A DNA stretch of 62,406 bases from Desulfobulbus sp. Tol-SR (GTDB lineage Bacteria > Desulfobacterota > Desulfobulbia > Desulfobulbales > Desulfocapsaceae): positions 5,454-67,859 of the forward strand of contig JROS01000044.1 in NCBI GenBank assembly GCA_000769715.1, written 5' to 3'. Made by a program: the position numbers and the translations under genes. Positions within the stretch are counted from its first letter, which is position 1, and every line of letters starts with the position of its first letter. Positions 29,372-38,409 of the stretch are shown here, in pieces. The notes under the pieces were generated by a model, which was not told the DNA's origin, did not search any database, and saw nothing but the letters and a program-made list of their open reading frames with translations.

Positions 29372-30345
29372 TGGGAGTAGTCATACTGGGAACCGGCTCG
29401 TGTCTACCGGCAAAAATCGTTACCAATCACGACCTGGAGAAGATCGTCGATACCTCCGACGAATGGATCCAGACCCGGACCGGCATCCGGACGCGGCATG
29501 TCTGCGGCCAGGACGAACAGACCTACAATCTCGCGGTGGAGGCTGGACAACGGGCGCTTGACGCTGCAGGTGTCACTGCTGATGAAATTGGTCTGATTAT
29601 CGTGGCGACGATGTCCTCCCACACCCTCATGCCAGCCAGTGCCTGCCTGGTGCAAAGGGATCTCGGAGCCGTCAATGCCTTTGCCTACGATATCAACGCG
29701 GCATGTTCCGGTTTTCTTTTCGCCCTGGACCTAGGGTATAGATACGTCCAGGCGGACCATGGGATGAAGATCCTCGTTATCGGCGCGGAAAACCTGTCCT
29801 CCCGTCTGAACTGGTCGGATCGGAATACCTGCATTCTGTTCGGTGACGGGGCTGGCGCCGCTGTGGTCGGGTATCGTGAAGGAAAATCAGGATATATGGG
29901 ATCCAGACTCCTCTCGGACGGCCACCTGTGGAAGCTCCTGTACATGTATGCGCCGAAGAGCAGCAATCCTCAGATTGTCACTGATGATCACCCCGGAACC
30001 CACATAGTCATGGAAGGACGTGAGGTGTTCAAGTATGCTGTCAAGGCCATGGAGGATGCCATTCACGGAGTCCTCGCCAAAGAGGGGGTTGCACTTGACG
30101 ACGTGAAGCTGCTGATCCCCCACCAGGCGAATATCCGCATTCTCAACAAACTGGCGGAAAGACTGGCAATAGACAAAGAACGAGTTTGTATCAATGTATC
30201 CGAGTACGGCAACACATCGGCTGCCTCGATACCTATCGCCCTTGACGAGGCTGTTCGCTCCGGGCGTATCCTGCAGGATGATTTGGTTTTATTATGTTCC
30301 TTCGGTGGAGGGTTTACCTGGGGAGCAACCCTGATTAAGTGGTGA
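29371..30345 (+). CDS. fabH: Beta-ketoacyl-ACP synthase III
   Basis: Initiates fatty acid synthesis by condensing acyl-CoA with malonyl-ACP. About 324 residues. Catalytic Cys in DINAACSGFLFAL, His in LIPHQANIRI and Asn in EYGNTSAASIP are intact; TRTGIRTRH is the CoA-binding Arg region. ATG 29371 overlaps the plsX stop; a GTG one codon earlier is possible. Normally fabD follows, but an acyl-CoA dehydrogenase does here. Confidence 0.97.
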   Translation: MGVVILGTGSCLPAKIVTNHDLEKIVDTSDEWIQTRTGIRTRHVCGQDEQTYNLAVEAGQRALDAAGVTADEIGLIIVATMSSHTLMPASACLVQRDLGAVNAFAYDINAACSGFLFALDLGYRYVQADHGMKILVIGAENLSSRLNWSDRNTCILFGDGAGAAVVGYREGKSGYMGSRLLSDGHLWKLLYMYAPKSSNPQIVTDDHPGTHIVMEGREVFKYAVKAMEDAIHGVLAKEGVALDDVKLLIPHQANIRILNKLAERLAIDKERVCINVSEYGNTSAASIPIALDEAVRSGRILQDDLVLLCSFGGGFTWGATLIKW

Positions 30346-30358
30346 ACAGGAGTGTGAC

Positions 30359-31510
30359 ATGGACTATTTCTTGACCGAAGAACAGCAGATGATCGTCGAT
30401 ATAGCCCGACAAATCACTGATGAGCGGATCATCCCGCATCGTGCCGAACTCGATAAAAAACATGAGTTTCCGCGGGCGATCCTGAACGATATCGCCCAGG
30501 CCGATCTGTTCGGTATCCCGGTGCCCGAGGAGTTTGGCGGGTTCGGCGGCGGGTGTTTCGATATCGCTCTTGCCATCGAGCAGTTCGGCCGCGGCTGTAT
30601 CGGGGTCGGGACTGCCTTTGCCGCCAGTTTCCTCGGGATATATCCGATCCTGATCAGTGGTTCCGAGGAGATGAAGCAGAAATACCTGCCCGATGTCGCC
30701 ACCGGCAAGAGATTTGCCGCCTTTGGCCTGACCGAGGCCAATGCCGGTTCCGATGCCTCCGGGATTCAGACGACGGCGGTGCTCGACGGCGACCATTGGG
30801 TGCTGAACGGCACGAAGCAGTGGATCACCAACGGCGGCGAGGCCGAAATCTATACCGTCGTGGCGATCACCGATCGCAGCAAGGGACCCCGCGGGGCATC
30901 GATGTTCGTCGTTGAGGCGGGGGATCCCGGGTTTTCGTGTGGACCCAAGGAGAAGAAGATGGGTATCAGGGCGTCTGCGACCACCGAACTCATATTCAAG
31001 GACTGCCGCATTCCCAAGGATCGGATCATCGGGCGGGCCGGGACCGGATTCATCACCGTGATGAAGACCCTTGACTCTTCACGACCGGGAATCGGCGCCC
31101 TCGGCGTCGGTCTCGCCCAGGGGGCCCTTGATGAGGCCGCCAGGTATGCCAAACAGCGGGTGCAGTTCGGTAAACCGATCATCGCCTTTCAGGCTGTGCA
31201 GCACATGCTCGCCGATATGGCCATCGGTATCGAGGCCGCCCGGTCCCTCGTCTACAACGCGGCGAAACATATCGACGCCCATCCGAAGGACATGTCCAAG
31301 GTCTCGTCGATGTGCAAGGTCTTCGCCACCGATGTCGCGATGAAGGTGACCACCGATGCGGTGCAGGTCATGGGCGGATACGGATACATGTGCGAATACC
31401 CGGTGGAGAAGATGATGCGCGATGCCAAGATCCTGCAGATCTACGAAGGAACCAACCAGATTCAGCGCAATGTCATCGGCCAGGAGCTCAATCGGGAGTA
31501 TGCGCAGTAA
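30359..31510 (+). CDS. Acyl-CoA dehydrogenase (short/medium-chain type)
   Basis: 383 residues with the three ACAD domains. FAD/substrate blocks FGLTEANAGSDASG and WITNGGEAEIY are present, and the catalytic Glu lies in QIYEGTNQIQR near the C-terminus (the Bcd/SCAD position). It catalyses alpha,beta-oxidation of an acyl thioester or the reverse reduction of an enoyl thioester. Followed directly by etfB and etfA, its electron partners. Its position within the fatty acid biosynthesis cluster suggests an anabolic rather than beta-oxidation role, but this is inference. Confidence 0.93.
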   Translation: MDYFLTEEQQMIVDIARQITDERIIPHRAELDKKHEFPRAILNDIAQADLFGIPVPEEFGGFGGGCFDIALAIEQFGRGCIGVGTAFAASFLGIYPILISGSEEMKQKYLPDVATGKRFAAFGLTEANAGSDASGIQTTAVLDGDHWVLNGTKQWITNGGEAEIYTVVAITDRSKGPRGASMFVVEAGDPGFSCGPKEKKMGIRASATTELIFKDCRIPKDRIIGRAGTGFITVMKTLDSSRPGIGALGVGLAQGALDEAARYAKQRVQFGKPIIAFQAVQHMLADMAIGIEAARSLVYNAAKHIDAHPKDMSKVSSMCKVFATDVAMKVTTDAVQVMGGYGYMCEYPVEKMMRDAKILQIYEGTNQIQRNVIGQELNREYAQ

Positions 31511-31579
31511 TAACGGTTCTGCGGTTACTTTCGCCAGGCGGGTTTGCGGCTCGGCACGTTTTTCAGCAAGGTCGGTTCA

Positions 31580-32359
31580 ATGAAGATTATCGTATGTGTC
31601 AAGCAGGTGCCGGATGCCAAGGATGTGCGCCTTGACCCGGTGACCAATACCCTGGCCCGGGAAGGGGTCGAGTCGATCATGAACCCCTACGATCAGCACG
31701 CCCTCGAGGAGGCCGTGCGTCTGGTCGAGGTCCATGGCGGCGAGGTGACGGTGGTTACCATGGGGCCGCCGCAGGCGGAAGACGTCCTGCGGCAGGCCAT
31801 TTCCTGCGGCGCCGATAACGCCGTGCTGGTCAGCGATCGGGCCTTTGCCGGCGCCGATACCTGGGCGACCTCGTATACCCTGGAGAGGACGGTCAGGACG
31901 CTCGGCGCCTTTGACCTGGTGCTCTGCGGCAAGCAGGCGATCGACGGCGATACGGCCCAGGTCGGACCGGGGCTGGCCACCCGGCTTGAAATCCCGTATA
32001 TTACCTGCGTCCAGAAGGTCCGGGAGATGAACGGTGCCGGGATCGTGGTCGAGAGGATGATGGATGACGGCTATGACGTCGTCGAGACCGAACTGCCGGC
32101 GCTGCTGACGGTGGTCAAGGATATCAATGAACCGCGGGTGCCGTCGCTGAAGGGCAAGATGAAGGCGAAGAAGGCCGTGATCAGGCGGATGACCGCCACC
32201 GATATCGGCGCCGATCCTTCCTGTATCGGTCTTCCCGGCTCTCCAACCCAGGTCGTGCGGGTCTTCCCGCCTCAGGCACGGGGGGAGAAGGCCATCCTGA
32301 CCGGCAGCATCGACGAGCAGATCGATCAGCTGGTCGCCAAGCTCGCCCCTTACCTCTAA
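31580..32359 (+). CDS. etfB: Electron transfer flavoprotein beta subunit
   Basis: 259 residues from ATG 31580 (MKIIVCVKQVPDAKDVRLDP), the standard N-terminus; a longer in-frame start at 31544 is unlikely. The beta signature VLCGKQAIDGDTAQVGPGLA is present, as is VVKDINEPRVPSLKGKMKAKK, the recognition-loop region. In bifurcating Etfs this subunit binds NADH and a second FAD. It is between the dehydrogenase and the ferredoxin-fused EtfA. Confidence 0.95.
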   Translation: MKIIVCVKQVPDAKDVRLDPVTNTLAREGVESIMNPYDQHALEEAVRLVEVHGGEVTVVTMGPPQAEDVLRQAISCGADNAVLVSDRAFAGADTWATSYTLERTVRTLGAFDLVLCGKQAIDGDTAQVGPGLATRLEIPYITCVQKVREMNGAGIVVERMMDDGYDVVETELPALLTVVKDINEPRVPSLKGKMKAKKAVIRRMTATDIGADPSCIGLPGSPTQVVRVFPPQARGEKAILTGSIDEQIDQLVAKLAPYL

Positions 32360-32381
32360 GTCGACCGCGGAGACGCCTGTC

Positions 32382-33575
32382 ATGTTGAGAATTGATGAAG
32401 ACCTCTGTATCGGCTGCGGCATCTGTGCCGACCAGTGTCCCTTCGCCGCGATCGAGATCGTGGATGGATGTGCGGCTGTGGGGGATGCATGCACCCTGTG
32501 CGGTGCATGTGTTGAGAGCTGTGATGTCGGGGCCCTGAGCCTGGAAGGGACGGAGAAGGCCGTCAAGGTCGATCTTGCCGCGTGGTCCGGCGTCTGGGTC
32601 TTCTGCGAATACCGGTTGGGATATCTCGCTCCGGTTTCCCTGGAGCTTCTCGGTGCCGGCCGCCGGCTCGCCGACCTGAGGGGTGTGAAGCTGAGCGCGG
32701 TCCTGTTTGGACATGAGACCGGCGATACGGCCAGGACCCTGATCGCCCATGGCGCCGACACGGTGTATCGGGTCGACCACGGACAACTGGCGACCTACGC
32801 CGAAGATACCTACGCCGCTGTTCTGACCTCGCTGGTCAGGCAGTACCGTCCCGAAATTGTCCTCGCCGGGGCCACGGCCATCGGCAGATCGTTCGTGCCG
32901 GGAGTGGCCACCAGCCTCAATGCCGGTCTGACCGCCGATTGCACGGCCCTGGACATCCGGGAGGAAGATGGGGCGCTGATGCAGACACGGCCGGCGTTCG
33001 GCGGCAATATCATGGCCACGATCGTCTGCCCCTCCTCCCGGCCGCAGATGGCCACCGTCCGGCCCAAGGTCATGCGGGCCCTGGACGGCGATCCGGCACG
33101 GAAGGGGGATATCGTTGATGTCGTCCCGCCCGCCGACCAGTTGCGCAGCCGGGTCCGGGTGCTCGAATCGGTGGCCAGCCAGGGCGCCAGGGTCAATATC
33201 CAGGAAGCGGACATCCTCATCTCCGGCGGCCGTGGTCTCGATACGCCGAAGGGGTTCGAACTGCTGCAGCAGTTGGCGGACGTGCTCGGGGCCAAGGTCT
33301 CGGCCTCGCGGGCTGCCGTCGACGCCGGCTGGATTCCGTATCCGCACCAGGTCGGGCAGACCGGCAAGACCGTCGCCCCCAGGCTGTATATCGCCTGCGG
33401 CATCTCCGGGGCCGTCCAGCATGTCGCCGGAATGCAGTCATCCGAGACCATCGTGGCGATCAACCGTGACCCGCACGCTTCGATATTCAATGTGGCCGAT
33501 TTCGGCATCGTCGGAGATCTCTACGAGATCGTACCCAAACTGATCAAACGAATTGAGGACTATCGTCGAGGATGA
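32382..33575 (+). CDS. etfA: Electron transfer flavoprotein alpha subunit with N-terminal 2[4Fe-4S] ferredoxin domain
   Basis: 397 residues. The first ~60 residues are a two-cluster ferredoxin, CIGCGICADQCP and CTLCGACVESCD; only the first keeps the terminal Pro. The EtfA body follows, with FAD-binding motifs ISGGRGLDTPKGF and VGQTGKTVAPRLYIACGISG. Ferredoxin-fused EtfA subunits occur in caffeyl-CoA reductase (CarE) and lactate dehydrogenase/Etf complexes that bifurcate electrons, so coupling to ferredoxin is plausible. Its stop overlaps fabG by 4 bp. Confidence 0.95.
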   Translation: MLRIDEDLCIGCGICADQCPFAAIEIVDGCAAVGDACTLCGACVESCDVGALSLEGTEKAVKVDLAAWSGVWVFCEYRLGYLAPVSLELLGAGRRLADLRGVKLSAVLFGHETGDTARTLIAHGADTVYRVDHGQLATYAEDTYAAVLTSLVRQYRPEIVLAGATAIGRSFVPGVATSLNAGLTADCTALDIREEDGALMQTRPAFGGNIMATIVCPSSRPQMATVRPKVMRALDGDPARKGDIVDVVPPADQLRSRVRVLESVASQGARVNIQEADILISGGRGLDTPKGFELLQQLADVLGAKVSASRAAVDAGWIPYPHQVGQTGKTVAPRLYIACGISGAVQHVAGMQSSETIVAINRDPHASIFNVADFGIVGDLYEIVPKLIKRIEDYRRG

Positions 33576-34318
33576 ACCTTCAGGGAAAAACAGCCGTCGT
33601 GACCGGCGGCAGCCGCGGAATTGGGCGGGCCATTTCGCTTCGTCTTGCAGCCATGGGTGCTGTAGTGTATATCAACTATGTCAGTCGTCCGGCCGCCGCC
33701 GAGGAGACCAGGCGGCTGATCGAGGCTGCCGGGGGAGCGGCGAGAATCATCGCTTTCGATGTGGCTGACGGCGGGCAGATCCAGGAGGCCTTCAAGCATA
33801 TCGTCAGCGAAGCGGGGAGGGTCGATATCCTGGTCAATAACGCCGGCATCACCCGTGACGGTCTGCTGGCGCGGATGAAGGAGTCGGAATGGGACCAGGT
33901 GCTGGCCACCAACCTCAAAGGGGCCTTCCTCTGCGCCAAGGCGGTTTCGAAGATCATGATGAAGCAGCGATGGGGCAGGATCGTCAATATCACCTCCGTC
34001 ATCGGTTTCGTCGGCAATGCCGGCCAGGTCAACTACGCGGCGGCCAAGGCCGGTCTGACAGGGATGACGAAGGCGATGGCGCGGGAATTGGCGTCACGGA
34101 ACATCACCGTCAACAGCGTCGCGCCGGGTTATATCCAGACCGAGATGACCGACGCTCTGCCGGAAGAAGCCAGGCAGCAACTGCTGCAGGAGATCCCGCT
34201 GGCCAGCCTCGGTACCCCTGAGGACGTGGCGGGGGCGGTCGCCTATCTGGTCGGTGAGGATGGACGATATCTGACCGGCCAGACGCTGCATGTCAACGGC
34301 GGCATGTTTATGCAGTAA
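33572..34318 (+). CDS. fabG: 3-oxoacyl-ACP reductase
   Basis: NADPH-dependent SDR of fatty acid elongation. 248 residues. Cofactor loop [22 protein letters not shown], catalytic Ser in NITSVIG, Tyr/Lys in [12 protein letters not shown], and the C-terminal [13 protein letters not shown] are all canonical. Overlaps etfA by 4 bp, so the electron-transfer module and the fab genes are probably one operon. Confidence 0.97.
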   Translation: MNLQGKTAVVTGGSRGIGRAISLRLAAMGAVVYINYVSRPAAAEETRRLIEAAGGAARIIAFDVADGGQIQEAFKHIVSEAGRVDILVNNAGITRDGLLARMKESEWDQVLATNLKGAFLCAKAVSKIMMKQRWGRIVNITSVIGFVGNAGQVNYAAAKAGLTGMTKAMARELASRNITVNSVAPGYIQTEMTDALPEEARQQLLQEIPLASLGTPEDVAGAVAYLVGEDGRYLTGQTLHVNGGMFMQ

Positions 34319-34436
34319 CACGTTATGGATCCAGCCGGATCCATGTTTTCCAGGATATCTACAAGGCTCGACGGCGATCAGACTACTGTGCCGGCGGCCG
34401 AAATTCGACGGACTATTACCAACAGGGAGAAAAGCA

Positions 34437-34667
34437 ATGGCTATAGAGCAGGAAATGATCGACATCATTGTTGAGCAGCTGAGTGTTGAGAAAGAGAAGG
34501 TCGTGCCGAACGCATCCTTTGTCGATGACCTTGGGGCCGACTCGCTTGATCTGGTGGAGCTGATCATGGCAATGGAAGAGGGATTCGATATCGAGATCCC
34601 CGATGAGGATGCCGAGAAGATCACCACCGTTCAGGATGCGATCGATTACGTCAAAAAACTGAAGTAA
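34437..34667 (+). CDS. acpP: Acyl carrier protein
   Basis: 76 residues from ATG 34437 (AGGGAG upstream). The phosphopantetheine Ser is in [15 protein letters not shown]. Acidic four-helix carrier of growing acyl chains. A longer in-frame ORF from 34290 is spurious. Confidence 0.98.
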   Translation: MAIEQEMIDIIVEQLSVEKEKVVPNASFVDDLGADSLDLVELIMAMEEGFDIEIPDEDAEKITTVQDAIDYVKKLK

Positions 34668-34729
34668 CTTGCGGTAGCTCATTTCAAACCCATCTGTCAG
34701 ACAGCACACAGATTGAAGGAGATGCTATA

Positions 34730-35968
34730 GTGAAGCGCAGAGTTGTGGTTACAGGCGTCGGACTGGTGACACCCCTCGGAACCGGTGTCGCCAAGAGCTG
34801 GAAAAATATCTGTGCCGGCAAGAGTGGAATAGGTCTGATTACCCGTTTTGATACGAGTGACTTTCAGGTCAAGATCGCCGCCGAGGTCCGGGATTTCAAC
34901 GTGGAAGATTTTCTGGACAGAAAGACGGTCAAACACTTCGATCTCTTTGTGCAGTATGGTCTTGCTGCAGCCATGATGGCTGTCGAGGACAGTGGGGTTG
35001 AGATCAATGAGGCAAATTGTGGTCGGGTCGGCGTGATTACCGGCTGTGGTATCGGCGGCCTCCCGGCCATTGAGAAATATCACCAGGTCTGCCTGGAAAA
35101 GGGGCATAAAAAGCTCACCCCTTTCTTTATCCCCATGGTGATACCGAACATGCCGTCGGGACATATATCGATACAGATCGGTTCAAAAGGACCCAACCTG
35201 GCCTTGACGACCGCCTGTGCCGCCGGCACCCATGCCGTCGGGGAGGCGTATCGGCACATTCAATACGGCCTGTGCGATGTCGTCGTTACCGGTGGGGCCG
35301 AGGCGGTCATCTGTCCGTTGGGGGTGGCCGGCTTCAGTGCGATGAAGGCACTTTCGAGCCGGAATGATGCCCCGGAAGAGGCATCGCGGCCCTTTGACAA
35401 GGATCGCGACGGCTTCGTGATGTCGGAAGGGGCCGGCATGCTCATTCTCGAAGAACTCGAGCACGCCAAGGCCCGAGGCGCCCGTATCTATGCCGAGGTC
35501 TGCGGCTATGGCCTGAGCAGTGACGCTTATCACATCGCGGCGCCGCCGGAAGGCGGGGAAGGGGGGGCTCGAGCGATGCAGCAGGCGATCGAGGATTCCG
35601 GCCTGAATCCCGAAGATTTCGATTACATCAATGCCCACGGCACCTCCACCCCCCTCAATGATCGCTGTGAGACCCAGGCGATCAAGACAGTGTTCAAGGA
35701 TCACGCGTCGCGGCTGGCGATCAGTTCGACCAAATCGATGACCGGGCACATGCTCGGCGCCGCCGGAGGAATCGAGGCGGTATTCACCGTCCTGAGCATC
35801 CATCATCAGATTGCCCCGCCAACCGCAAATCTCATCGAACCGGGCCCGGGATGTGATCTTGATTATGTGCCACGACAGGCCCGGACGATGAAGATCGAGG
35901 CCGCCCTCTCCAACTCCTTTGGATTTGGGGGGACGAACGCAGTTATTGCCGTCCGGCGGTTTCGATAA
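34730..35968 (+). CDS. fabF: Beta-ketoacyl-ACP synthase II
   Basis: 412 residues from GTG 34730 with GAAGGAG upstream. Catalytic Cys in TTACAAGTHA, His in NAHGTSTPLND and in STKSMTGHMLGAAG; SFGFGGTNAVI closes the protein. Elongating condensing enzyme that follows acpP as in most bacteria. Confidence 0.98.
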   Translation: MKRRVVVTGVGLVTPLGTGVAKSWKNICAGKSGIGLITRFDTSDFQVKIAAEVRDFNVEDFLDRKTVKHFDLFVQYGLAAAMMAVEDSGVEINEANCGRVGVITGCGIGGLPAIEKYHQVCLEKGHKKLTPFFIPMVIPNMPSGHISIQIGSKGPNLALTTACAAGTHAVGEAYRHIQYGLCDVVVTGGAEAVICPLGVAGFSAMKALSSRNDAPEEASRPFDKDRDGFVMSEGAGMLILEELEHAKARGARIYAEVCGYGLSSDAYHIAAPPEGGEGGARAMQQAIEDSGLNPEDFDYINAHGTSTPLNDRCETQAIKTVFKDHASRLAISSTKSMTGHMLGAAGGIEAVFTVLSIHHQIAPPTANLIEPGPGCDLDYVPRQARTMKIEAALSNSFGFGGTNAVIAVRRFR

Positions 35969-35989
35969 ATCCGTGCGGGAGACAGAACA

Positions 35990-36421
35990 ATGAAGATTGC
36001 GTTTGGCGCTGATCATGGCGGATACCATCTGAAGGAAAAGATCGTCCAGCTGGTGCGTGATCTCGGCCACGACGTTGCCGATACCGGTTGCTTTTCCTGT
36101 GATTCCGTAGACTATCCTGACTATGCCGAGCATGTCGTCGCGTTGGTGGATGATGGCAGTTGCGAGAGAGGGATTCTCGTCTGCGGTACCGGAATCGGCA
36201 TGGCGATCGCCGCCAACCGCAATCGGAAAATACGTGCCGCCAACTGCCACGACGACTATACCGCAAGAATGAGCAGGGAACATAATGACGCCAACGTTCT
36301 CTGCCTTGGTGCCAGAGTCATAGGAGAGGGTGTGGCTGTCGATCTTGTCAAGATCTGGCTTGTTACGCCCTTTTCCGGTGGACGGCATCAATCCCGTATC
36401 GCCCGGTTCAGCGATTTCTGA
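35990..36421 (+). CDS. rpiB: Ribose-5-phosphate isomerase B
   Basis: 143 residues. Interconverts ribose-5-P and ribulose-5-P. N-terminal IAFGADHGGYHLKE, active-site Cys in LVCGTGIGMAIAANR, and NCHDDYTARMSREHNDANVL with the acid/base His. It is 21 bp after fabF. Confidence 0.95.
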   Translation: MKIAFGADHGGYHLKEKIVQLVRDLGHDVADTGCFSCDSVDYPDYAEHVVALVDDGSCERGILVCGTGIGMAIAANRNRKIRAANCHDDYTARMSREHNDANVLCLGARVIGEGVAVDLVKIWLVTPFSGGRHQSRIARFSDF

Positions 36422-36588
36422 CCGCAGCGAAATTTGCCGTGGGGGCTGCCATTTTTTCCCACTTTTTTCCCCTCGCTTTGAAAAGGTGGCAGCCCTGCCT
36501 CTTCTCGAGTTGCCTTTGCATCCTTCTCTCCTCTCCTGTACGAACACGTGCAGCGTGTCCGAGGGATATCGGCTACAATTGTATGCCA

Positions 36589-36774
36589 ATCAGCATTTTG
36601 CAAAATTACACGACCACACAACCTCCCAATCTCCCAATCGCATCTCGCAGGGATGAGGTGATGTACGTTGGTCATTTCGAGCGATAGTGAGAATTCGGAA
36701 CTTTCAGAACAATGAGATTTCTCTCGGCCGTCGAGATGATGGAGCTTGCAGCCGTTTATTTTGCAACAGGCTCA
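36589..36774. repeat. Putative MITE-like repeat element, copy 2 (palindromic core 36670-36739)
   Basis: The core reads GGTCATTTCGAGCGATAGTG at the left and GAGATTTCTC...GTCGAGATGA at the right, matching the 5122-5193 element. The right flank ends TTTTGCAACAGGCTC, the complement of the left end of copy 1 (GAGCCTTGTGCAAA). The extended limits are estimated. It occupies the gap between rpiB and nrdR; the rest of that gap (36422-36836) shows no gene. Confidence 0.6.
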
Positions 36775-36836
36775 AGTAATACGGTTATTCAAGCGGAGCA
36801 TGTGAACAGGAGTGGCGTAATGTCAGGGAGAATTCA

Positions 36837-37307
36837 ATGAAGTGTCCATATTGCGGTCATCTTGACAACAAGGTCATAGATTCCCGGCTGAACAAGGATA
36901 GCACCATTACCCGAAGAAGAAGGTCCTGTCTGGTCTGCAATCAACGGTTCACCACCTATGAACGGCTGGAGGTGATGATGCCGATGCTGGTCAAGAAGGA
37001 CGGGCGGCGGGAGGCCTGGGACCGGCAGAAGATGGTGCTGGGACTGGAGAAGGCCTGCGAAAAGCGGCCGGTCAGCCGTGACCGGATCGATCAGTTTGTC
37101 GATCAAATTGAACACCGGCTACAGGATTTTGGAACCAAGGAGGTTTCGTCACAGGTGATCGGTGAGTGGGTGATGGAGGAACTGCCGCAGCTCGACGAAG
37201 TGGCCTATGTCCGTTTTGCCTCCGTCTATCGGCAATTCAAGGATGTGAATGAGTTCATGGACGAGTTGAAGACGCTGCTTGAATCCCGGTCAGGCCATGA
37301 ATACTGA
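36837..37307 (+). CDS. nrdR: Transcriptional repressor NrdR
   Basis: Represses ribonucleotide reductase genes in response to ATP/dATP. 156 residues: zinc finger (CPYCG near the start, [12 protein letters not shown]) and ATP-cone ([22 protein letters not shown]). Directly upstream of ribD with an 11-bp overlap, the order typical of proteobacteria. Confidence 0.97.
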   Translation: MKCPYCGHLDNKVIDSRLNKDSTITRRRRSCLVCNQRFTTYERLEVMMPMLVKKDGRREAWDRQKMVLGLEKACEKRPVSRDRIDQFVDQIEHRLQDFGTKEVSSQVIGEWVMEELPQLDEVAYVRFASVYRQFKDVNEFMDELKTLLESRSGHEY

Positions 37308-38409
37308 GATCGACCAGCGCTATATGCGGCTTGCCTTGAACGAGGCGAAAAAGGGGCTCGGCCGTACCTCACCAAATCCATGCGTCGGCTCGGTCATCGT
37401 CAAGAATGGCCAGGTGATCGGCAGAGGCTATCACAAGAAGGCGGGAAATCCCCATGCCGAGATCCATGCCCTTGCGGCGGCCGGAACCGAGTCCGCGGGG
37501 GCAACCCTGTATGTGACGCTGGAACCCTGTTCGCACACCGGCAGGACTCCGCCGTGCTGCGAGGCGGTGGCGAGGAGCGGGGTGACCCGGGTCGTGGTCG
37601 GGATGGAGGATCCCAACCCGCTGGTTCAGGGGCAGGGCATCCGCTATCTGCTGGACCGCGGCATCACCGTGACCTCGGGGGTGCTGGAGGAGCAATGCCG
37701 GCGGTTGAATTGGCCATTCATAAAACATATTACCACCGGCCTGCCATGGGTCGTGATGAAGGCCGGCATGAGTCTGGACGGCAGAATCACCTATAATGGG
37801 CGGCAGACCGGATGGATGACGGGCGGCGAGACCTCCGCCGTCGTTCATCGATTGCGCGACCGCTACGATGCCATACTGGTGGGTGTCGGCACCGTCCTGA
37901 TCGACGACCCCGCCTTGACGACACGACTGCCGGGCCGGAACAAGGGGAGGGACGCACACCGGGTGATTCTGGACTCCGGACTCTCGATCTCGGAACAGGC
38001 AAAGGTCCTTTCCGGGGAATCGACCGCCCGGACGTTCATATTCTGCAGCGCAGAGGCTGATGCAGCAAAGTGCGCCAGATTGGAAAAGAGGGGGATCTGC
38101 ATCCACCGCGTGGAACGGGATGTCGGTGGTGGAGTCGATATCCAGCAGGTGCTTCGTCAACTGGGAGGGCAGGGAATCACCTCGCTGCTGGTGGAAGGTG
38201 GCGCGAAGGTGCATGGGAGTATGCTGAACCAGCGCCTCTACGATTATGCCCACCTGTTTTATGCACCGGTTTTCGCTGGAGAAAACGGGCTTCCGTTTCA
38301 GACCGGCTATACAAGCTCGGGGCGCGATACAGCGCACAGGCTGACCGAGGTGAGTTACCGGCGATGCGGTGAGGACATGATGGTCTCCGGCAAGCTCATT
38401 TATCGCTGA
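37297..38409 (+). CDS. ribD: Bifunctional riboflavin biosynthesis deaminase/reductase
   Basis: 370 residues from ATG 37297. The deaminase domain (1-145) has the zinc motifs [10 protein letters not shown] and [14 protein letters not shown]; the reductase domain (145-370) shows [20 protein letters not shown] and [14 protein letters not shown]. Catalyses the second and third steps after GTP cyclohydrolase II. Later rib genes are not in the window. It ends tail-to-tail with the ParB-like gene, overlapping by 14 bp. Confidence 0.96.
   Translation: MNTEIDQRYMRLALNEAKKGLGRTSPNPCVGSVIVKNGQVIGRGYHKKAGNPHAEIHALAAAGTESAGATLYVTLEPCSHTGRTPPCCEAVARSGVTRVVVGMEDPNPLVQGQGIRYLLDRGITVTSGVLEEQCRRLNWPFIKHITTGLPWVVMKAGMSLDGRITYNGRQTGWMTGGETSAVVHRLRDRYDAILVGVGTVLIDDPALTTRLPGRNKGRDAHRVILDSGLSISEQAKVLSGESTARTFIFCSAEADAAKCARLEKRGICIHRVERDVGGGVDIQQVLRQLGGQGITSLLVEGGAKVHGSMLNQRLYDYAHLFYAPVFAGENGLPFQTGYTSSGRDTAHRLTEVSYRRCGEDMMVSGKLIYR

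Noticed and set aside
35183-36589. 468-codon minus-strand frame opposite fabF and rpiB
   Set aside because: Shadow frame; both plus-strand genes are complete with catalytic motifs.
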